This document shows positions 59,602 to 64,000 of a DNA stretch of 64,000 bases, piece after piece. A program made the translations under genes and the position numbers. The stretch spans positions 186,001 to 250,000 of the forward strand of contig NZ_JADKRR010000001.1 in the NCBI RefSeq assembly GCF_015351105.1. The letters are read 5' to 3'. Below the pieces are notes generated by a model. That model did no database searches. It had not been told where the DNA came from and saw nothing but the letters and a program-made list of their open reading frames with translations. Source of the DNA: Clavibacter sp. VKM Ac-2872 (lineage in GTDB: Bacteria; Actinomycetota; Actinomycetes; Actinomycetales; Microbacteriaceae). Position 1 is the first letter of the stretch. Every line of letters starts with the position of its first letter.

Positions 59602-60176
59602 GAGCCCACCTTCCCGTTCGTCGCGAGCGTCACCTTGGCGGTCAGCTTCGGCGTGTAGTCGTATCCGTCGAGCTCGGCCCGGACGGCCTGCTCGATGGTG
59701 GCCCTGTCCGGCGTGTACCCCGATGAGGGCGTCAGCCGGACGAGCACCTGCCGCTTCGAGACGGAGACGTCGACCTGGTCGGGCGACACCTCGCCCGCGT
59801 AGCTGGCGGTGAGGGCGATGGACCGGGCGATGACGCGGTCGTCGACGACGGCCGCGGTGCGTCCGAGGCTCCCGCCGCGGCGGCCGCGGCTGCCGGGCTT
59901 CACGCCCACGATCACCAGGATCAGGCCGACGAGCGCGACCACGACGCCGACGGCGACGAGCGCCCCGGCCGGGGCAGACGCGGCGTCGAGCGTCGCCGAC
60001 GCGAGGTCGGCGGGCGCGAGCAGCAGCGGCGCGGTGCCGACGGCCGCGAGGACCGACTCGGTGCCGAGCCAGGCCAGCACGAGGATCAGCAGCACGGCGA
60101 GCGTGATGGCGATCCCGGCGCGCGACGAGTGCGTCTCCCGCCGCACGAGGCGGCGGTAGGTGCTGTCGGTGCTCAT
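59598..60176 (-). CDS. DUF6286-type membrane protein of the Asp23 cluster
   Basis: A 192-residue protein with two helices (AITLAVLLILVLAWLG; ALVAVGVVVALVGLILVIVG) separated by an extracellular Ala-rich loop. A C-terminal domain follows (DRVIARSIALTASYAGEVSPDQVDVSVS), resembling the Asp23-associated beta-alpha repeat. It overlaps both neighbours by 4 bases. It belongs to the envelope-stress cluster of actinobacteria; the molecular role is unknown. Confidence 0.7.
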   Translation of the reverse strand: MSTDSTYRRLVRRETHSSRAGIAITLAVLLILVLAWLGTESVLAAVGTAPLLLAPADLASATLDAASAPAGALVAVGVVVALVGLILVIVGVKPGSRGRRGGSLGRTAAVVDDRVIARSIALTASYAGEVSPDQVDVSVSKRQVLVRLTPSSGYTPDRATIEQAVRAELDGYDYTPKLTAKVTLATNGKVGS

Positions 60177-60547
60177 GAGACCCTCCTGCGTTCCTGGATG
60201 CGCGCGCCCGTGATGCGGAGGTCGACCCGGCCCACGGTGGATCCCGTGAGGCCGAGCACGCGCTCGCGCACCTGGGTCTGCGCGGCGGTGAGGCGCTCCA
60301 CCAGCGACCCCTCGCGGACCGGGCGGTCCGAGAGGGCGGGGACGCGGATGGGGGTGCGCGCCTCGACGGTGAGCTTGCCGCCGGCGTCGGTCAGCGTGAC
60401 GCTGACGTCCGACGCGGGCACCTCGAGGGCGTCCGCGGTGACGGCGGAGACCACCCGGCGCACGGCGCGCGACGTGATCGTGGTGCGGCCGCGGGTCGCC
60501 TGCGACGCGGTGCCGGGCGTCCCGGGGGCCGCGATCGCGGAGCTCAC
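60173..60547 (-). CDS. Asp23/Gls24-like protein, short
   Basis: A 124-residue soluble protein from a GTG. The alternating pattern TTITSRAVRRVVSAVTADAL, DVSVTLTDAGGKLTVEA and a late helix (LVERLTAAQTQVRERV) fits the Asp23/Gls24 fold (about 100 residues). It has an Ala/Pro/Thr-rich N-terminus. It overlaps both neighbours by 4 bases, so stoichiometric synthesis is likely. Confidence 0.7.
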   Translation of the reverse strand: MSSAIAAPGTPGTASQATRGRTTITSRAVRRVVSAVTADALEVPASDVSVTLTDAGGKLTVEARTPIRVPALSDRPVREGSLVERLTAAQTQVRERVLGLTGSTVGRVDLRITGARIQERRRVS

Positions 60548-60732
60548 GACGACCGGCGCCCGCGGAGGGCGTCGGCGAGGCCGCGGACGTCCAGCTTGCC
60601 CTCGAGGACGCGGCCGACGCCGAAGCCGACGGCCATGAAGATCAGCACGAGGAGGAAGCCCCCGAAGCCGAAGGCGAGACCGGAGAGCGCGAGGACCGCC
60701 CCGACGAGGAGGCCCGTGGCCGTGGGGGTCAC
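60544..60732 (-). CDS. DUF2273 small membrane protein
   Basis: A 62-residue protein with two closely spaced transmembrane segments (LLVGAVLALSGLAFGFGGFLLVL and VGFGVGRVLEG) and a basic tail (DALRGRRSS). This matches DUF2273, a regular companion of Asp23 proteins in Gram-positives. It starts on a GTG overlapping the preceding stop. Confidence 0.8.
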   Translation of the reverse strand: MTPTATGLLVGAVLALSGLAFGFGGFLLVLIFMAVGFGVGRVLEGKLDVRGLADALRGRRSS

Positions 60733-61166
60733 TGGACGCGCTTCTCGGCCGCGTCGTCGTCGGACGACTTGTCGCTGGGGAGGTTCACGTCGGTGATCGT
60801 GACGTTGACCTCGGTGACCTCCATGCCGACGACCTGGTCGATGGCGTCGGTGATGGCGGAGCGCACGTCGTCGGCGACCTTCTGCAGGTCGACCGGGTAC
60901 TCGGCGATGAGCGTGACGTCGACGGCGACCTGGGTCTCGCCGACCTCGACGGAGATGCCCTGGCCGCGGTCCTGCTGGCCGATGGCGTTGCGGATCGCGC
61001 CGACGGCACGCGCGGCGCCATTGCCGAGGTCGTGGACGCCGGGGACCTGGCGGGCGGCGATGCCGGCGACCTTCTCGATCACGCCGTCGGCGATGGTGTT
61101 CTTGCCGCCGGTGGTGCCGGTGCCGGTGACGCCGGTGGGCGCGGACGTGGGGGTGATGCTCGACAT
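60729..61166 (-). CDS. Asp23/Gls24 family envelope stress response protein
   Basis: A 145-residue protein and the first gene of the operon. After a Thr/Gly-rich start, the fold is clear: NTIADGVIEKVAGIAARQVPGVHDL, then ISVEVGETQVAVDVTLIAEYPVDLQKVADDVRSAI, with the family's conserved I-A-R-x-V-P-G-V and V-x-V-x-V-D-x-T-L blocks. It gives cytoplasmic protection of the envelope in alkaline or antibiotic stress in relatives. GAGAGA lies close to the ATG. The 206-base spacer upstream should hold the operon promoter, which I cannot place with confidence. Confidence 0.85.
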   Translation of the reverse strand: MSSITPTSAPTGVTGTGTTGGKNTIADGVIEKVAGIAARQVPGVHDLGNGAARAVGAIRNAIGQQDRGQGISVEVGETQVAVDVTLIAEYPVDLQKVADDVRSAITDAIDQVVGMEVTEVNVTITDVNLPSDKSSDDDAAEKRVQ

Positions 61167-61339
61167 GGAGTCTCTCTCTCGTGGTGGTCGGACGGTGATG
61201 GTGGTGCTGCTGCGTGGCGTGGATCCGAGGGTGCCTCGTGATCCCGCCTCGTCATTCAGACGCATGGGCGGGGTGGTTCGGCACGCGGTTCAGGCGACTC
61301 CCAGGGAGCGGGAACAGCGCTTCGCCTCCCGGACACCGA

Positions 61340-61366
61340 TCGGGGCGGGAGCGGACACCGCCCCGA
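61340..61366 (-). terminator. Hairpin after the AraC gene
   Basis: Perfect 9-bp arms TCGGGGCGG (61340-61348) and CCGCCCCGA (61358-61366), just downstream of the AraC stop on the minus strand. No other feature is visible in the 61167-61372 spacer. Confidence 0.6.
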
Positions 61367-61372
61367 CACCCG

Positions 61373-62554
61373 TCAGCCGCGCAGGGTCGCGCTCGGCAGC
61401 TCGCCGAAGCGCTCCGCGTAGGAGGCGGCGAACCGGCCGAGGTGGCCGAAGCCCCACTGCTCGGCGACGGCCCGCACGGTGGTCGTCGCGGGCGACGCGT
61501 CGCGCAGCTCGGCGCGCACGCGGTCGAGCCGGATCCCGCGGAGCAGCGCACTCGGGGTCGTGTCCTCGTGGCGCCGCACGGCGAGCTGGAGCACGCGCGT
61601 GCTGATGCCGGCCGCCCGGGCCGCGTCCGCCGGCGTGATGGGCCGGTCGGCGTGGTGGTGCAGGTACTCGATGGCGGCGCGGACGGCGCTCATGCGCGGC
61701 GCCCGCATCTCCGCGCTGAACGGCACGTCGTGCCACGGGAACAGCTGGAGCGTGGCGCGCGCGACGAGGAGGCCGGCCTGCATCCGCAGCAGCGGGCTCG
61801 ACGCCGCGTCCTGCAGCACGGGGCTCGCCTCGCCGACGGCGTGCCGCCAGGCGGCGGTCTGCTCGGGCGACGGCGCACGGGTGTGGTCGAAGACCAGCGG
61901 GCGCGAGCGGCCCTCGTGCAGCTCCGCGGCGGTCTCCTCGAGGAAGGTCGCGTCGATGTGCACCAGGTTCTGCACCGCGGGCTCCGAGCGGAAGGTGAAC
62001 GACCGGCCGGACGGCAGGAGGAACGGGCGGGTGCCGCTGGATCGCACCTCGTGCGAGCCGATGTCGACGGCGCCGGATCCCTCGCGCCACCAGGCGACGA
62101 CGTAGTCGGCCAGCGCGGGCAGCCGTCCCCAGTGCTCCGCGGGGAAGACGGAGGAGCGCAGCGTCACGTTCTCGTCGCCGACGAAGGAGTACCGGTACGA
62201 GAACGCGCCCGGGCCCTTCTCGGCGCGGAAGTCGGTGCCGGGGTGGAGCGCGGAGTAGCGCGCGATGGCCTCGTCGATGTCGGTGCCGGCCATGTGGCCG
62301 CGGCGGAGCGCGGGCGCCGGGGCATCGGCGGCCCAGTCGGCGAGGTCCGCTGCGGGGCCGTCGGCCAGCGCGCCGCCCTCGTGGGGCGCGATGGTGTCGA
62401 CGGTCGCGTCGCCGTCGTGCGGGCGGGCACGCGGTGCCGACCGGGTCGTGCCCGGCAGCCCGGCACCGCCGGCCCGCTCGTGGTCGAGCGCGGGCAGCGC
62501 GTGCAGGGGGGACGCGGGGCGGTGGCGCCCGTCGGGCGCGGTTGCGGTGCTCAT
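61373..62554 (-). CDS. AraC-family transcriptional regulator
   Basis: A 393-residue protein. The C-terminal 100 residues have the two-HTH AraC domain (ITPADAARAAGISTRVLQLAVRRH; then TTTVRAVAEQWGFGHLGRFAASY, close to the family signature). The N-terminal domain (about 90-250) resembles the AraC-binding-like domain of the Pca/ThcR type (HLRSGTDFRA-like, PFLLPSGRSFTF). GGAGG precedes the ATG by 6 bases; the first 70 residues are low-complexity. It lies between the ferritin-like gene and the Asp23 operon. Its target and effector are unknown. Confidence 0.85.
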   Translation of the reverse strand: MSTATAPDGRHRPASPLHALPALDHERAGGAGLPGTTRSAPRARPHDGDATVDTIAPHEGGALADGPAADLADWAADAPAPALRRGHMAGTDIDEAIARYSALHPGTDFRAEKGPGAFSYRYSFVGDENVTLRSSVFPAEHWGRLPALADYVVAWWREGSGAVDIGSHEVRSSGTRPFLLPSGRSFTFRSEPAVQNLVHIDATFLEETAAELHEGRSRPLVFDHTRAPSPEQTAAWRHAVGEASPVLQDAASSPLLRMQAGLLVARATLQLFPWHDVPFSAEMRAPRMSAVRAAIEYLHHHADRPITPADAARAAGISTRVLQLAVRRHEDTTPSALLRGIRLDRVRAELRDASPATTTVRAVAEQWGFGHLGRFAASYAERFGELPSATLRG

Positions 62555-62678
62555 GGATCCTCCGTCCTGCGCGACCGGGATCCGATCGCGTGTCATGGAG
62601 TGGACGTTCCCGGCGGCGCGTTCGTCACGCTCCTGAGGGCGTTTCCCCGACCGGCCGCCGGGCCGGACGGGCCCGGTC

Positions 62679-62698
62679 GGGGCGCCAGGTGGCGCCCC
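62679..62698 (-). terminator. Perfect hairpin after the ferritin-like gene
   Basis: GGGGCGCC (62679-62686), loop AGGT, GGCGCCCC (62691-62698), preceded on the plus strand by a weaker CCCCGACCGG/CCGGTCGGGG pair. It is placed to terminate the leftward ferritin-like gene. Confidence 0.7.
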
Positions 62699-62714
62699 GA
62701 CCCGCCCGCTGCCG

Positions 62715-63656
62715 CTAGTTCGCGGCGCTCGTCGTGATGCTGCCGTTGATGCCGGCCGGGTAGAACCCGCCACGGTTCACGGCCTTGCTGTTCAGGTACA
62801 CGATGTTGAGCACCTGGCCGGTCGTGCGGCTGAACGCGATCGAGTTCGCGTCGGTGGGCACGAGGTTGGCGCCGCCCGAGACCGTGATGCCCTGGTCGAG
62901 GTCGCTCGAGCCGTCGAGCGAGTCGCGGGCGTTCGAGATGGCGTTGGCGGGTGCCGCGAGGCCGCGGGCGAACAGCTGCGAGCGGATGATGCCCGCGTGG
63001 TACGCCTCGACCGCGAGGATGCCGGCGGCCGCCTCCAGGTACGTCTTGTTCGTGATGAGCGGGGCCGCGCCCTTGTAGGCGGTGACCCCGACGTCCTCGA
63101 AGATGAACGAGGCCAGCAGGAAGTTCTCCTGGTTGGCGAACGCGTCGAACGTCTGGGTGCCGCTGATGAGGCCGGCGGCGCGGGCCGCGGCCGTGAACGC
63201 GGCGTCCAGGTTGATCGCCGGGCGGGCGACCCGCGCGGATCCGAGCGCCGCCCGGAGGAACTTGACGTGCGCCTTCTCGTCCTGCGCGATCTCGTACGCG
63301 TACTGGCGGATCGCGTAGTCCTGGAACTGGACCGCGCGGCCGCCGGTCACGGCGCCCAGGGTGCCGACGCCCGTGGTGTCGTTCGGGACGAGGCCGTTGC
63401 CGGTCACGGCGCGGAGGTAGAACTCGGCCTCGAGGTACTCGAGGTTGAGCGCGAAGTTGAGGACGGCGGCGTCCGTGACGGGGGCGGCGGCGGCCTCGGC
63501 CTGCGCGTCGGCCGCCTGGGCTCCGGTCGCGGGGATCAGGGCCGCGGCGCCGACGCCGAGTCCCGCGATGCCCGCGGCGCTGAAGAAGCGACGACGGTCG
63601 AGCGGCGACTGCGCGCTCCGGTAGATGGCCTGGGTGATGAACTTCTTGTCGAACAT
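62715..63656 (-). CDS. Tat-exported ferritin-like domain protein
   Basis: A 313-residue protein starting MFDKKFITQ, with GGAG about 8 bases upstream. The twin-arginine signal is [16 protein letters not shown] with cleavage near GAQA-AD. The mature part has the ferritin_2 (PF13668-type) layout: [50 protein letters not shown] and [12 protein letters not shown] carry E..H-type di-metal ligands. Relatives include desiccation-induced Pcc13-62-like proteins. It is expected to bind iron outside the membrane and perhaps protect against drying or oxidation. Confidence 0.88.
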   Translation of the reverse strand: MFDKKFITQAIYRSAQSPLDRRRFFSAAGIAGLGVGAAALIPATGAQAADAQAEAAAAPVTDAAVLNFALNLEYLEAEFYLRAVTGNGLVPNDTTGVGTLGAVTGGRAVQFQDYAIRQYAYEIAQDEKAHVKFLRAALGSARVARPAINLDAAFTAAARAAGLISGTQTFDAFANQENFLLASFIFEDVGVTAYKGAAPLITNKTYLEAAAGILAVEAYHAGIIRSQLFARGLAAPANAISNARDSLDGSSDLDQGITVSGGANLVPTDANSIAFSRTTGQVLNIVYLNSKAVNRGGFYPAGINGSITTSAAN

Positions 63657-63833
63657 GGGCACGCTCCGAGGAGGTCGGCGGTGCGCCTGGCTCGTCCAAG
63701 GGCATCCGCGGTGCTCACGATCCGCCGGTCTCCGGTCGTGCACAATGCCTTCGCCCCCGCCAGACGCTGGGATCCGGCCTCCGGCTACCGGTATGCGGGG
63801 CCAGGCCCCGCGTCCGGGGGTGGGCGAGCCGCA

Positions 63834-64000
63834 TCAGGCCGGGCGCGCCTGCCCGGCCGCCAGCGCGGCGAACGCGGCGTCGATCCGCGCGCGGTCGCCG
63901 GTGAGGAGCAGGTCGACCAGGAGGCCGCGCATCGCGCCGAGGATCAGGGTGGCGGTCGCCGAGGCGTCCGCGGGCGGGCGTCCCGCCGCCTCGAGCGCCC
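63834..64000 (-). CDS. TetR-family regulator, C-terminal fragment (runs off the window)
   Basis: The frame reads leftward from the window edge to a TGA and gives 55 residues. It contains SATATLILGAMRGLLVDLLLTGD and ends RIDAAFAALAAGQARPA, a pattern typical of the last two helices of TetR/AcrR effector domains. The DNA-binding half lies beyond the window. It reads the same way as the ferritin-like gene, with a 177-base spacer in which I see no gene. Confidence 0.65.
   Translation of the reverse strand, partial: ALEAAGRPPADASATATLILGAMRGLLVDLLLTGDRARIDAAFAALAAGQARPA

Overview
The window is very GC-rich (roughly 70-75% by eye) and densely packed, with many 4-base GTGA/ATGA stop-start overlaps. 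It carries actinobacterial hallmarks: an Lsr2-like protein, an HspR-type (HAIR) operator before clpB, an Asp23/DUF2273/DUF6286 envelope cluster and an actinobacterial holin-like protein. Many genes seem to be read from leaderless transcripts. Together with the carbohydrate gene content this suggests a plant- or soil-associated member of the Microbacteriaceae, with Clavibacter the closest fit that comes to mind. That assignment is inference.

Layout. 1-2.6 kb: the tail of an MFS transporter, an unusually AT-rich gene for a secreted protein of unknown function, a small hypothetical gene and a TPR protein. 2.6-9.5 kb: a sugar-uptake locus with a LacI regulator diverging from a lipoprotein binding protein, two permeases and a GH3 glycosidase. 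No ABC ATPase is encoded here, so one encoded elsewhere is presumably shared. 9.6-15.5 kb: acetyltransferases, an SRPBCC protein, a serine beta-lactamase-like hydrolase, an AAA+ ATPase behind two copies of an 18-bp inverted repeat, and a GH51 arabinofuranosidase behind a perfect LacI-type palindrome. 15.5-28.6 kb: an Lsr2-like protein, a CobW-type protein without a P-loop behind a Zur-like box, a GT1 glycosyltransferase, a flavin oxidoreductase, a DHDPS-family aldolase, an N-domain-less ClpB, a GH36 alpha-galactosidase, an aldo/keto reductase, a dipeptidase and a two-domain acetyltransferase.

28.5-53.2 kb holds the most interesting system, a complete cluster for a salicylate-capped, cysteine-derived metallophore. 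Salicylate synthase, salicylate-AMP ligase and a phosphopantetheinyl transferase read rightward. Diverging from them are two NRPSs (ArCP-Cy-A-PCP-Cy-A-PCP and docking-Cy-A[MT-like]-PCP-TE), a saccharopine-dehydrogenase-like reductase, a thiazolinyl imide reductase fused to a methyltransferase, a type II thioesterase, a second, paralogous methyltransferase and two half-size ABC transporters of the YbtP/YbtQ kind. The divergent promoter carries a 15-bp Fur-family 7-1-7 palindrome. A related sequence lies before the thioesterase, and another before the CobW-type gene 33 kb away. In actinobacteria such boxes usually belong to Zur, so I propose a zinc-responsive, coelibactin-like metallophore (zincophore).

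53.2-64 kb: a DUF2207 membrane protein, a penicillin-recognising lipoprotein hydrolase, a Tat-exported DUF1906 protein with a possibly structured mRNA leader, a tightly coupled Asp23/Gls24 envelope operon, an AraC regulator, a Tat-exported ferritin-like protein and the tail of a TetR regulator. I see no rRNA, tRNA, insertion sequence or CRISPR array. Calls rest on motif recognition; no database search was run.
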